Shown here in pieces: positions 10,501-17,281 of a DNA stretch of 64,000 nucleotides (positions are counted from its first letter, which is position 1; each line of letters begins with the position of its first letter). Origin of the DNA: Pseudomonas pudica (GTDB lineage Bacteria > Pseudomonadota > Gammaproteobacteria > Pseudomonadales > Pseudomonadaceae); assembly GCF_015680405.1 (NCBI RefSeq), contig NZ_JADLJS010000003.1, positions 124,001 through 188,000 on the forward strand. The letters run 5' to 3'. The position numbers and the translations under genes were made by a program. The notes under the pieces were generated by a model. That model searched no databases, was not told the origin of the DNA, and worked only from the letters and a program-made list of their open reading frames with translations.

Positions 10501-11180
10501 CTGCGCACCTTTTGGCCAGTCTGCTCAAAGCTCGCCGGTGGCAACGCGTAATCAAGCTTCATTCGTGCCACGGCGCCCCAGACTGCTGACGCCAGCTGCC
10601 AGACACGCTTCGCACCACCCTCGTAGCCATCGAGCGCCGAAGACTTCTCACTGAGACGTAGCAATTCAGCCGTCTGCTTCAACAACCGTTCAACTGCCGG
10701 ATCATTGGGTTGTACGAAAGCGGCAGTCATATCTGGGATATGACGAAGCCCACCCCACTGGTTACGCGGCAAAAGGTCTACAACCTGCTCTAGGCGAGCA
10801 ACTTCCTTCCGACCACTCTCGGACGCCTTGTCATCGGTCTCAAGGACAAAGGTAAAAGTCGAAAGCTCCGCCTCTGTGAGACGACTGAGCAAGGGGCCAT
10901 CCAAGACCAGATCAAGCCCCGGAATAACTCGAAAGCTGTCAGGTGCGACTTCGTCGATTCGCCAGACCTTGGCCTTGAACACCTCAGGCTCTGAGGTCAA
11001 TGTCAGGGTCACATTGACGAAGCGTTCTTCGGTCTCGTTCGCGATGCGAAGTTCCCGAATCACGGGAATGGCGTTCTGGAAGTCGGCAAGGTTCAGCTTC
11101 GCCACCAACGTGGCCAGAATCTTGACTTCTTTAGGCGGGATTTCTTCTTGAGCAGCGAGGGGCTGAACGATGTCGTCCAT
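4554..11180 (-). CDS. Giant DUF4011 / SF1 helicase / Vsr-like nuclease / DUF3320 protein
   Basis: A 2208-aa single-chain protein. In order it has: an N-terminal region with a transglutaminase-like core at about 235-275 (ATCMDLTLLFCAALEQIGL then RGHAFVGLW); a DUF4011 segment from about 395 (LGRWQRKLLDLSLRNNLLNF); an SF1 helicase with Walker A GPPGTGKS at about 714, a long helical insertion at about 770-1480, Walker B/motif II FDEASQIP near 1560, motif III VGDPKQLPPTSFF, motif V ESVQGDERDIIYFSTTYGKD and motif VI NVAITRAR near 1800; a DUF559/Vsr-like PD-(D/E)XK nuclease at about 1850-1940 (SPFEEAVAAAL, RVDLGVV, GVECDGATYH); and a C-terminal DUF3320 domain from about 2055. ATG at 11180 is chosen over a TTG two codons upstream because AAGGAAGG is well spaced. 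Related DUF4011-helicase-DUF3320 proteins occur patchily and often beside defence genes, so a nucleic-acid-degrading role against phage or plasmids is inferred. All helicase and nuclease motifs look intact. Confidence 0.9.
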   Translation of the reverse strand: MDDIVQPLAAQEEIPPKEVKILATLVAKLNLADFQNAIPVIRELRIANETEERFVNVTLTLTSEPEVFKAKVWRIDEVAPDSFRVIPGLDLVLDGPLLSRLTEAELSTFTFVLETDDKASESGRKEVARLEQVVDLLPRNQWGGLRHIPDMTAAFVQPNDPAVERLLKQTAELLRLSEKSSALDGYEGGAKRVWQLASAVWGAVARMKLDYALPPASFEQTGQKVRSPSQIADTGLATCMDLTLLFCAALEQIGLNPVIVFTRGHAFVGLWMKPEEFTTALVDDVTAVRKRVKLRELVLFETTLVTQNLAPSFSYAVERGAKQIAEDSDSDFEMLLDIRRARLQRIKPLASSEAQIPRVALEVPDEAAPLLVEDGLDMPDEVHEVVVEDLSKLDPADRLGRWQRKLLDLSLRNNLLNFKTGKRALKLESPDPGALEDVLASGQSLKLLTRPDLMDGADPRERALYEQREREDVRRRHAEDALKRREVFVALTSNEMDVRLTELYRGARTALQEGGSNTLFLAIGFLSWTREDRAGQKYKAPLVLVPVTLERKSARSGFTMVLHDDEPRFNPTLIEMLRQDFELGLGSLEHELPRDDSGLDIAGIWNKVGHAIKDIPGWELSEDVVLSMFSFAKYLMWKDLAENAEHLRQSPVVQHLLDTPRDSFVSDTPFPEAQSLDRDYGPTDVFCPLPSDSSQLAAVMAAAKGKDFVLIGPPGTGKSQTISNMIAQSIAQGRRVLFVSEKIAALDVVYRRLREIGLGEFCLELHSSKARKTDVLAQLQSAWEAKGQVDSAAWEVEAQRLATLRDSLNIYVERLHQRHRNGYTIYGAIGTVTSGGDEAVAPVGWASPDTHDQKAILELRELADRLEVNAQAVGYGLLVGNALSAIGQAEWSPHWQQQLVQAARDVLPAVLDVQRAADRFVELVGFPTSEYTATALEGLSVLSQALPAAAGQDWRFALRPDARSISQRLSDGCAWVEQHRELNGKLSPLWPSRVVAEAKQGIELLQQRRITFGELSPAWPASVTDVLAQAVALLGQIEELKQQLSATYGDTIESLDIDLLLREWKEAEESFWPKSWFGKRRIAGLLAPTQTTAGEADHGKDLAIWAEIRAVRRAIDELEPGHECVAVWQGSKSVAEQLSTSIKLQEAIRLQQADSDWIDDGLQLVEQGQLGDALKEELRRLRTLTRLNSDMAALSDLGPTTQQLWCGKDTNIELLTAALRFQAERRDIEERGRLVDDHPEVQEGRCGALLKGDFDLLKQRAAVERDLSDLADLRELVPVWSDLKTKLEVARQAVVFQGQVATAIAKLALNPEHIAAYKAPLQTLLGDGNALLEPEGAIALAGVALREKLALLQERSSHLTSIGHFTEAGADETAHLSLNDLKKNCETVVSSEARLKAWCAWRKVRDEAFAVGLAPIVQAMESGAITSGKVRRVFEVNYARWWLNTTVDNEEVIRTFVSVEHEQRIRDFRALDDKFTELTKDWLRARLCADLPSQDSVSRSSEWGLLRHEMGKKTKHIPLRELMTRAPEALTKLTPCLLMSPLSIAQYLPPASTPFDLVIFDEASQIPVWDAIGAMARGKQVVMVGDPKQLPPTSFFDRAESTADDEDVEADLESILDECISANLPMRNLNWHYRSRHESLIAFSNQRYYSSKLVTFPSPFTTDKAVRLCPVAGIYDKGGSRTNLIEARALVADLVARLQSPVFRERRRTVGVVTFNGEQQKLIMDMLDEACRKDPSLDSYFAESELEPVFVKNLESVQGDERDIIYFSTTYGKDAAGVMSMNFGPMNRPGGERRLNVAITRARQELVLFSTLRPEHIDLARTQAVGVRDLKHFLEFAERGTQALAEANFGSVGGFDSPFEEAVAAALAKKGWQVHTQIGVSSFRVDLGVVHPDAPGRFLAGVECDGATYHRSATARDRDKLREFVLRGLGWEIVRIWSTDWWVDAVGTAEKVHQQLTELLTESRAKQAIIDAAHEAERLKIDAAMAEVIEVVDQVSVVASASVVEANDPSGALPELKYARAAAPQPVEEVVVPYVPVEHLVYKEADPAEAVEGIDPDRFFEASYTATLEQMIAHVVSEEGPVLDTALARRIARAHGWVRTGSRIRDRVDQIARARFRSHEEEQSGTFFWPVHLHSEANVVFRRPNDDDSIRPLADICLPELRALVDEMTKLGHVGEGLVYAVAKEAGVSKLAHAGRQRIEKAIAQNVK

Positions 11181-11433
11181 GCGCAACCTTCCTTGTCGTT
11201 ATGCCCAAGGGAGTGCCGGATTAGGCCGGCCAAGGAGCCCCTCTTGAGCTGATGGCGGGATGATAGCGCTTCCAGCTTCAGGCGTAATGATCCTTTGGTC
11301 GTTGTAAGGCGCACGAATCCATGCGACAGCCAGGATAGGCAGGTGAGCCACGACGAACAATCTGGGGCATGTCGATCGGCTAGGTGACCGCAGATCCCCC
11401 AGCCGTGACCGACTTCAGTGAGAACAGGGAAAA

Positions 11434-11453
11434 AGTGTGACGCTCATCACATT
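11434..11453. promoter_or_regulatory. CRP/Vfr-type operator (TGTGA-N6-TCACA)
   Basis: The sequence TGTGACGCTCATCACA at 11436-11451 is a perfect two-fold TGTGA-N6-TCACA palindrome, the consensus of CRP and of the Pseudomonas homologues Vfr/Crp. It lies 5 bases beyond the -10 hexamer of the minus-strand promoter, so over the expected transcription start. A bound regulator there would be expected to repress. Site recognition is seen in sequence; occupancy and effect are inferred. Confidence 0.65.
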
Positions 11454-11456
11454 TCA

Positions 11457-11484
11457 AAAATAAGTCGTCGTTTTGGTCTGTCAA
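11457..11484 (-). promoter_or_regulatory. Sigma70-like promoter upstream of the helicase gene
   Basis: On the minus strand TTGACA (11479-11484) is followed after 16 bases by TATTTT (11457-11462). The -35 is a perfect consensus and the -10 matches at four of six positions. The only downstream gene is the giant helicase, about 270 bases away, so a long 5' leader is implied. Confidence 0.55.
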
Positions 11485-11847
11485 TTTTTTTTGTGAGACG
11501 GAGTTCTATATTTGAGACCCAAAGAAAAGCGAGATCTGCTCCGCTGCATTTCTTCCGTCTCTCCCGCGATCTTGGCCACATGCTTTTCGATGCCGTTTTG
11601 CTTCTAATCTCGTGTTGCAACGATGGAACTGATACAGATCGGCCCCTTGGGGCTCGGGGCAATCGCTTCATTGGCCGCAGGCCGCTGCTTTTCATTTTGC
11701 GTTCAATGCCAAGGCGCGCAGCGCTCGGTGGATGAATCCGTTCACAATGGGCTGAAATTTCCGGTCGGTGACAGACAACAGGTTATTAGCCTGTCGATGA
11801 TTCGCTTAGAGGTGCCGTGAAAACCGCATCCCGTCCAATAGATCGCA

Positions 11848-12201
11848 TCAAACGCCGATTTCGAGAGCCAGGAGATCCTCAGTGATGGCTTCGGGCGCCA
11901 ACCCACTCGTCACCAGTCGATGCTGTATGCCCCTGCAGATGTGCGTCCATAGACGCGATCGCAGCTCGATATGCCAGCCCTGGTCGTAGTACCTGACATT
12001 CCGGCGAGATTTTGCATTCAGGGCTACGACTAGTGAAGTGTAAGCATCCTGGCCTACCCATTCGGCAGTGATTCGAACAGGCTCGTCTTTGCCAGGTTTA
12101 CGCTCATATTCGTCGAGCAACCCGCTCAGAACGTGGACGAATTCGTCGCCGCAACAAGCCGAGGCGCGCCTCCAGATTTCAGTGATGATCGTGCTGTCCA
12201 T
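11848..12201 (-). CDS. Hypothetical protein (117 aa)
   Basis: A 117-aa soluble, slightly acidic protein starting MDSTIITEIWRRA and ending LLALEIGV, with balanced composition and third-position GC like neighbouring genes. No recognised motif. The ATG has only a weak upstream purine run (gagcg), so the start and even the gene are uncertain. It shares orientation with the zinc-ribbon gene upstream and the helicase gene downstream, but gaps of about 195 and 670 bases argue against one operon. Confidence 0.5.
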   Translation of the reverse strand: MDSTIITEIWRRASACCGDEFVHVLSGLLDEYERKPGKDEPVRITAEWVGQDAYTSLVVALNAKSRRNVRYYDQGWHIELRSRLWTHICRGIQHRLVTSGLAPEAITEDLLALEIGV

Positions 12202-12396
12202 TTCAGGCGCTCGGTCGCCCAGGAGGCCATGATGGCTGCGCAGGGCAAAAGGCCATCAATATGCGCGCTGGTACTGAAACCGCATTAGCCCGAGTGATCG
12301 CGGTGATAGTCGGCGCTCCCCCTCATCTGGCCCAGCTGATGTGAGCGCTGGAACCTTGACGAAAATCTCTTCACTGGCTGGTCGATGGTCGACCAC

Positions 12397-12708
12397 TCAA
12401 CGGTGGTGCGGGCCCTGGAAGTAATCGTCCCGGTCAACCAGGCCCAAATCAGCACTCTCAGCAAACGGCTCATCATTGAACAGGTGCTGAACACGTCGCT
12501 CTTGCTTCACGTACGCCAGGGTCTGGAAAAAGCAGTGCTCACAGAGGTGTACCTCAAAGCGCTGGCCATCGTGGTCGCTGCCATATCCCCAGTGGGCTTG
12601 CAGGGTTCCATATTGGTAACTGCCCGCGGCCATGCGCGTAGAGCTACCGCAGACGTCACACGTGACATCAGTGATGGCCTCAATCTCGACCAGCCCGGTA
12701 ATTTTCAC
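12397..12708 (-). CDS. Small CxxC...CxxC zinc-ribbon-like protein (103 aa)
   Basis: A 103-aa protein with two cysteine pairs, CDVC near residue 17 and CEHC near residue 57, spaced as in a zinc ribbon. The segment between them (YGTLQAHWGYGSDHDGQRFEVHL) looks like a beta-rich fold, and the C-terminus is charged. The start is GTG, supported by a strong AGGAG 7 bases upstream. Similar short proteins occur as orphans in Pseudomonas genomes, but I do not know a function. Zinc binding is inferred from the cysteine pattern. Confidence 0.75.
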   Translation of the reverse strand: MKITGLVEIEAITDVTCDVCGSSTRMAAGSYQYGTLQAHWGYGSDHDGQRFEVHLCEHCFFQTLAYVKQERRVQHLFNDEPFAESADLGLVDRDDYFQGPHHR

Positions 12709-13014
12709 TGTTGGCTCCTAGAAAATGGCTTCGCCCCATGTTGGACGGCAGGCTGGCGATCGGCGACCAGGCGAACCGAGCTCAACCGCAGTCTCGTATG
12801 CCGAAGCGCTTCACCGAATGCGTGCGTTCTTGGTCATGCGCGTGATAATAGGAGGAATAGAGAGGCCTTGTCAGCCGTCCAAAGGCTTATAAGATCCGTT
12901 AAACTTCCCTACCTGCAATGTTAGAGTCAGATGTTTATGCCTCAGTAGATACCGGTCATGGCAGCATTGGCTGACGTGGATGCTCTGGATGCGGTGGGCC
13001 TGGCAGGCATTATG
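12709..13014. other. Intergenic stretch, nothing recognised
   Basis: About 305 bases between two minus-strand genes. The plus-strand reading frame crossing it is a shadow of the zinc-ribbon gene. No promoter with good spacing, repeat or RNA gene was recognised. Confidence 0.4.
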
Positions 13015-13728
13015 TTAGGTCGGACGGAATCTACCTGCGCCCATTTCCAGCGCACTCGCAAGCTCATCGAGCGCATAACGCAAACATTGATCCTCTATTG
13101 CGTCGCCAGAACTGGGTTGTAGCTGACGAGAGTGCCTGATGAGCGCTTGGAGATGCTTTACACTGAGTTCCAGTTCAATCAGCACGCGATCTTCAAATGA
13201 AAGCTCCTCAAGTCGGTCGAAGAAAACAGGTACTACACGAGTCCCAGTGAATCCCCCATCTCTCGGAGAGCCTAGTAGGTATCCATAACAAATATTGTCT
13301 TGAACTAGCACAACCATCAGTAGCTTGTTAAGCTCGCGACGCCTCCCCACAATCCAATCTTCAAGGAGTCGCGGAGAACCGGTCGAATCGGCAATAAAAA
13401 TATTTAGTTCCATCATCGACTTGGGCCATACGCTCTCCGAACAGTTCGTACCAAAGGCAACAGGGACTAGCAAGCAATACCCTTCCCTTAAGCTCGCAAT
13501 GGCCTCGTTGTGGTGGAAGGTAATGGGTAACGGGTCGATTTCGTAATATGGTACGAAAAATAGCGTGCCAATCATTTTCTTACCGCCAGAGAAATTGGCC
13601 GCAATTCGAAATTCCGCTACCCCATCAGACTGGGGAAGGTCAACGCGAGGGGATGCAAAATCTGAGGCTTCTGTCACCTGTCGATACCTCAAACAAAAAC
13701 GGCCCCACTCGGAATATAAATCATTCAT
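13015..13728 (-). CDS. Hypothetical protein (237 aa)
   Basis: A 237-aa soluble protein with no recognised family. A predicted beta-rich N-terminal half (FRIAANFSGGKKMIGTLFFVPYYEIDPLPITFHH) is followed by a mixed region and a helical C-terminus (LIELELSVKHLQALIRHSR). The ATG is supported by GGAGGGCCGG immediately upstream. Base composition is lower in GC than the core genes further right, in keeping with an accessory origin. It stands alone, with about 170 bases to the antitoxin-like gene upstream. It is not a RES-domain toxin by eye, so it does not obviously pair with that gene. Confidence 0.7.
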   Translation of the reverse strand: MNDLYSEWGRFCLRYRQVTEASDFASPRVDLPQSDGVAEFRIAANFSGGKKMIGTLFFVPYYEIDPLPITFHHNEAIASLREGYCLLVPVAFGTNCSESVWPKSMMELNIFIADSTGSPRLLEDWIVGRRRELNKLLMVVLVQDNICYGYLLGSPRDGGFTGTRVVPVFFDRLEELSFEDRVLIELELSVKHLQALIRHSRQLQPSSGDAIEDQCLRYALDELASALEMGAGRFRPT

Positions 13729-13894
13729 TCCGGCCCTCCAGGAATGACGGACAGATTGAATTCAGTGATACAGCGCTTAGTGAAAGAAAATTTCTCCCTG
13801 CCCCTAATACCTGCCACTGTGCGAAGCGCGATTTGAAGCCTGGATTTATACATGTTTTTGAGCCCTAGAGTTAACCGCCCCCGCGAAGATCCGA

Positions 13895-14086
13895 CTAGGA
13901 TACGAACCCGTGTTCGATGCGATCTAGCACACCTCTGACTCTTCGATATCCCGCCTCATCGCGTACGCACTCCAATGCGGTGGCGCCACTGAAAACAGTC
14001 CTAGGCTGCGACAACCAAATGTTGGCCTTGGCTTTGCTGCCAAACACTTGCTCGGCTTGATGCTGAATTAGCTTCTCAAAATTCAT
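13895..14086 (-). CDS. MbcA/ParS/Xre-type antitoxin, toxin-binding domain only (DUF2384)
   Basis: A 63-aa protein consisting almost only of the C-terminal toxin-binding domain of MbcA/ParS/Xre antitoxins (DUF2384): KANIWLSQPRTVFSGATALECV then YRRVRGVLDRIEHG, the helix-rich module that normally binds a RES-domain NAD-degrading toxin. There is no room for the usual N-terminal HTH. ATG at 14084-14086 is chosen because GGAGCAGCC precedes it. No RES toxin is encoded on either side, so it may be an orphan antitoxin, an anti-addiction module, or a remnant. Family assignment is fairly confident; the biological role is open. Confidence 0.7.
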   Translation of the reverse strand: MNFEKLIQHQAEQVFGSKAKANIWLSQPRTVFSGATALECVRDEAGYRRVRGVLDRIEHGFVS

Positions 14087-14212
14087 GGCTGCTCCGAGCA
14101 CGCTAACGTCGAGCATGGGGGTGGACGATGAATTCCAAGAGTTTTCATGACGCCACCTTACTTCGTAGCTCTAAGAAGTCGATAAAGTGATAAAATTTGG
14201 CGCAGTGTATGG

Positions 14213-14941
14213 TCAGATCTCTATCACGAAATCAGGAGCAAACCCCGTTCGCTCACCTGGATAGCCCTTGGGATTCGAGACCAAGCGGCAGCCCAAGACT
14301 TCAGTGTCGATAGCATGATGTGTGTGACCGAAAAACCACGCATCCGCCTGCTCGATCAAGTCGTGCCATTGGTTGTAGTAAGCCGCCGCAAGGTGGCCTT
14401 CATGGCCATTTCCGGCTACCTCTGCAATCGGGCAATGGTGTGTAACCACTATGGTCTTGCCGTCAAAATTCTTGGCCAGTTCCGCGAGCAGGAACTCACG
14501 ACTGGCGATGTTCCGAGCAATGAGGTCGGCTGGCCGAAGCTTCCTGTAATCCTCTCCGATTCGAATACGCCTGAAGTCACTCATCCACTCAGCACAGTCT
14601 CTCATCGCAGCGTTGTAGTCACCCGTCGAGGTAAAGTCTGTCCACGCGGTCGCCACCAGAAACCGGCTCCCACCGATGATCAGACATTGGTTATCTAGGA
14701 CATGGACATGCTCCGCAGCTGCAGCTCGCATTTTGATCAGCGTTCGATCAATGTGCGATTTGTAAAATTCGTGGTTGCCGCAGACATAGATCACCGGGCA
14801 TCGGAACGTCTCATTTGCCCATGTCACCCCGCGACAACGCATCGATATGTCGCCAGCTAATACGACCAGATCAACCTCTACCGGAGGTGGCTCAAAGCCA
14901 ACAAACTCCAAGTGCAAGTCTGAGTAGATCAGAATCCTCAT
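14213..14941 (-). CDS. Metallophosphoesterase (calcineurin-like), copy 1
   Basis: A 242-aa single-domain calcineurin-like phosphoesterase. All metal-ligand motifs are visible: SDLH (D8, H10), GDIS (D31), GNHE (N56, H57), VVTHH (H168) and GHTHH (H206, H208). Enzymes of this fold hydrolyse phosphomonoesters or diesters (nucleotides, nucleic acids or proteins), and the substrate cannot be deduced. ATG at 14939-14941 is chosen since it directly begins the first beta strand; an upstream TTG-type extension lacks conserved residues. A close paralogue lies 668 bases upstream on the same strand, with one small unknown gene between, making a three-gene same-strand set. Confidence 0.88.
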   Translation of the reverse strand: MRILIYSDLHLEFVGFEPPPVEVDLVVLAGDISMRCRGVTWANETFRCPVIYVCGNHEFYKSHIDRTLIKMRAAAAEHVHVLDNQCLIIGGSRFLVATAWTDFTSTGDYNAAMRDCAEWMSDFRRIRIGEDYRKLRPADLIARNIASREFLLAELAKNFDGKTIVVTHHCPIAEVAGNGHEGHLAAAYYNQWHDLIEQADAWFFGHTHHAIDTEVLGCRLVSNPKGYPGERTGFAPDFVIEI

Positions 14942-14982
14942 CAGGTGCCCGTGCTCCGTGTGGCTTAGGGTGGGTCGCCTCT

Positions 14983-15453
14983 TCAAGTCGCGTCCTGAGT
15001 AACCTCGCCCACGTTATCGAGCGTAAGCACTGCCGTTAGACTCGTGTACTTTCGAAAACCCGGCCCTGCCAGGTAGTAAAGCGTGTCCTTGCTCTCAAAT
15101 ACCGACTCAACCAGTGCATGCATGAAGCTCGACCTCAGCCCACCTGGCCGTGAACCTTGAGTGCGACTGTCGAAAACGATCTCGCGCCCTAGCATGACTG
15201 TAGGATGTAGGCCCTGATCCTCCAGGGTTCTTTCGTCTTTATCCGAGACCATCACGTCGAGCAGTATCCAGCTCCTTATCACGCAGAAGGGTTTTGCTCC
15301 GAAGCGCTTCTTGGCCACCTCAACCAGCTCGTCATCCGCCAATGGCAGGCCCTCCACATGCTCTGCGCCATCGAGAAAGAAATGCGCCAATTGTGCTGCT
15401 TCCACCTTCCCACCTTTGTTGTTGTCAGAACCGATACCTGAGTGATTAGCCAT
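14983..15453 (-). CDS. Small protein of unknown function (possibly DUF6957-like)
   Basis: A 156-aa protein lying between two metallophosphoesterase paralogues on the same strand, 41 bases upstream of copy 1. Its core (LADDELVEVAKKRFGAKPFC then VIRSWILLDV) recalls a small family found mainly in Pseudomonas and annotated as DUF6957, but that match is from memory and weak. ATG at 15451-15453 is chosen; a TTG 15 codons upstream is possible and would add a basic tail. No membrane segment or signal peptide. Its position suggests a functional link with the phosphoesterases, but that is inference. Confidence 0.65.
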   Translation of the reverse strand: MANHSGIGSDNNKGGKVEAAQLAHFFLDGAEHVEGLPLADDELVEVAKKRFGAKPFCVIRSWILLDVMVSDKDERTLEDQGLHPTVMLGREIVFDSRTQGSRPGGLRSSFMHALVESVFESKDTLYYLAGPGFRKYTSLTAVLTLDNVGEVTQDAT

Positions 15454-15609
15454 CGCTTTCGTTCGCGATTTGCCAGAATTATTTCCACCGCCTATCAAGA
15501 GCTAGCGCGAGCCTTCAACGCTTTGTCTGTGATCAATCCGCCGACCGTTTTCGCTGGTATACCCTGCCATGAAGTCTGAAACTCGCAGCCTCAGTGCCGC
15601 TGGAATCCA

Positions 15610-16335
15610 TCAGATCTCAACCTCGAATTCAGGACGGAACTGCAGCCCCTCACCGGGATAGCCCCTAGGATTCGACACCACACGGCAGCCATATTTGACG
15701 AGGTCAACCGGGTGATGCGTGTGACCAAAGACCCAAAGATCTGCCTGCGCAACGAGATCCGGCCAATGATTGGCGTAGGCTGCCATCAGGTGCTCACGCG
15801 GCCCACCGACTAAACCGATCAGCGGGGCATGGTGTGTTACCACTACCGTACGCCCAGGAAACGGAGTGCTTAGCTGCTGGGCAAGCCAGGCGCGCGATGC
15901 TGCATTGCGCACGACCAGATCTGCAGGCGTTAAGCGGCGGTCGCTGGTATCGACGCGAATGGCCATAAAGTCATTCATTCGCTCATGGGCCGTTCGCATC
16001 CCAAGATCCCTTGAGCCCGTTGATGAAAAGTCAGTCCACGTTGTCGAGCCCAGGAACCGGGTTTGTTTCCAAACCCAGCATTCGTTCTCCAAGACGTGCA
16101 CGTGTGGTGCTGCGACCACCTTCATTTTTTCGAGCGTTTTATCCAGGTGACCACCATAAAATTCGTGATTTCCACAGGTGTAAATGACCGGGCAACTGAA
16201 GGTCTCGTTGGCCCACTTTACACCCCGTGCTTTAGTGCCGATGTCACTGGCCAGGATGACCAGGTCAGCTTCCGTCGCCGGCGGCGTGAACGCCTCGAAT
16301 TCGGTGTGTAAATCGGAATAGACCAAAATTTTCAT
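15610..16335 (-). CDS. Metallophosphoesterase (calcineurin-like), copy 2
   Basis: A 241-aa paralogue of the phosphoesterase at 14213-14941, collinear over its whole length, including the C-terminal VSNPRGYPGE signature. Motifs are SDLH (D8, H10), ASDIG (D31, with serine replacing the usual glycine of the GD motif), GNHE (N56, H57), VVTHHA and GHTHH, so the metal ligands are retained. The two copies clearly differ throughout, so they are an old duplication rather than a recent tandem copy. The upstream region with an XRE regulator gene is divergent. The substrate is unknown. Confidence 0.88.
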   Translation of the reverse strand: MKILVYSDLHTEFEAFTPPATEADLVILASDIGTKARGVKWANETFSCPVIYTCGNHEFYGGHLDKTLEKMKVVAAPHVHVLENECWVWKQTRFLGSTTWTDFSSTGSRDLGMRTAHERMNDFMAIRVDTSDRRLTPADLVVRNAASRAWLAQQLSTPFPGRTVVVTHHAPLIGLVGGPREHLMAAYANHWPDLVAQADLWVFGHTHHPVDLVKYGCRVVSNPRGYPGEGLQFRPEFEVEI

Positions 16336-16535
16336 ACAGCTACCCGCAGGACTGACTCAGTCCCGGTGTCTTCGATTAAGCGATATATTGAAATTGTCCA
16401 TGGCTTGCGCTTGGACGGGCCAACCTGCCCTCACGGACGCGCAGCGAATCGCAACAGTTCCATTCATTTGACTATACGACATTGAGCGGAACTGCGCAAA
16501 CCGGGCATACAGTCGGATTTTAGGGATACTCCCGA

Positions 16536-16976
16536 ATGCTCAGGCAAGCGATCGCCGCAGCGTTGACCCACGTTCGCCAGCAACAGCGAGTGGTGCTTAC
16601 TGACCTTGAGGAAGGCGTCACCGCCGCTCACCTCAGCCGGATCGAACGCAGTGAACGAGGAGTTACGGTCGAGAAGCTGGATGAGATCGCACGACAGCTG
16701 GGTGTACATCCCCTTACCCTCCTCGCGCTTGCATACGGGGCAGATGAGGTTGTGCGACCTACCGATCTCTTAAAGCAGGTATCCAAAGAGGTGGGCACCC
16801 TGGGTGGGTCGATCGCCCCGCTCGCGATCAGGCCTGAAACCAGGACACATTCCAGAGTGGCAGCGGCCAATGAGCGTCGGGAAGAGGTGCAACGACTGAA
16901 GAGCCAAGGGTTGACCAAGGCTGAGGTGGCTCGGGAGCTTGGGGTTTCCAAGCAGACTGTGGGAAGGCATTGGTAG
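16536..16976 (+). CDS. XRE-like transcriptional regulator with a second C-terminal HTH
   Basis: A 146-aa DNA-binding protein. Residues about 5-65 form a Cro/C1-type HTH (AHLSRIERSERGVTVEKLDE, typical of helices 3-4) and the C-terminus (EEVQRLKSQGLTKAEVAREL then GVSKQTVGRHW) is a second, resolvase/Hin-like HTH. A short linker joins them. Proteins of this shape occur in Pseudomonas accessory DNA. It is transcribed away from the metallophosphoesterase genes with about 200 bases between, so it could regulate them. Its target is not known. Confidence 0.75.
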   Translation: MLRQAIAAALTHVRQQQRVVLTDLEEGVTAAHLSRIERSERGVTVEKLDEIARQLGVHPLTLLALAYGADEVVRPTDLLKQVSKEVGTLGGSIAPLAIRPETRTHSRVAAANERREEVQRLKSQGLTKAEVARELGVSKQTVGRHW

Positions 16977-17281
16977 ATGATCCCTAGTGCCTTGGTCGCT
17001 AGCTGACTCGCTTCAAAAATGATGAGCTGTAATTTGTCTTGGGTCTTACGGGCTCACCGTCGTCCTACCAGACGGCTCCCCTCGCCCAAAGAGAGTCTCG
17101 CCTGATCGACGTGCGGCTCTGACATCAGAGACGGATCAGCTTCGTCGGCAAACTAAGCCTGTCTGATGCCACGCCAAGCGACCGCCATGCGTAGGCCATT
17201 TGCTCCCTAAGCTCAACTACGGCTAAGGAACATTGCGCAACCATGCCCCCTTCATCGGCACAAGGGTGCTCAACCCCCTTG
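16977..17281. other. Intergenic stretch, nothing recognised
   Basis: About 305 bases between the XRE-like gene and a small minus-strand gene. No reading frame with a ribosome-binding site, no RNA gene and no clear repeat was seen. Confidence 0.4.

Larger units (their letters stand above)
11181..11847. other. Long intergenic region carrying the helicase promoter region
   Basis: About 670 bases without a convincing gene. Short frames on both strands lack ribosome-binding sites and have arginine/serine-rich translations. It holds a sigma70-like promoter pointing at the helicase gene and a perfect CRP/Vfr palindrome, listed separately. The remaining 11490-11847 shows nothing recognisable. Confidence 0.5.

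Noticed and set aside
11418-11735. Plus-strand 105-codon frame in the long gap upstream of the helicase gene
   Set aside because: No ribosome-binding site, Arg/Ser-rich translation, and it crosses the CRP-like site and promoter on the other strand.
12385-12924. 179-codon plus-strand frame opposite the zinc-ribbon gene
   Set aside because: Shadow of the zinc-ribbon gene, which has a strong Shine-Dalgarno and paired cysteines.
13015-13728. RES-domain toxin partner for the DUF2384 protein
   Set aside because: The protein lacks the Arg-Glu-Ser pattern and is much longer than a typical RES toxin.
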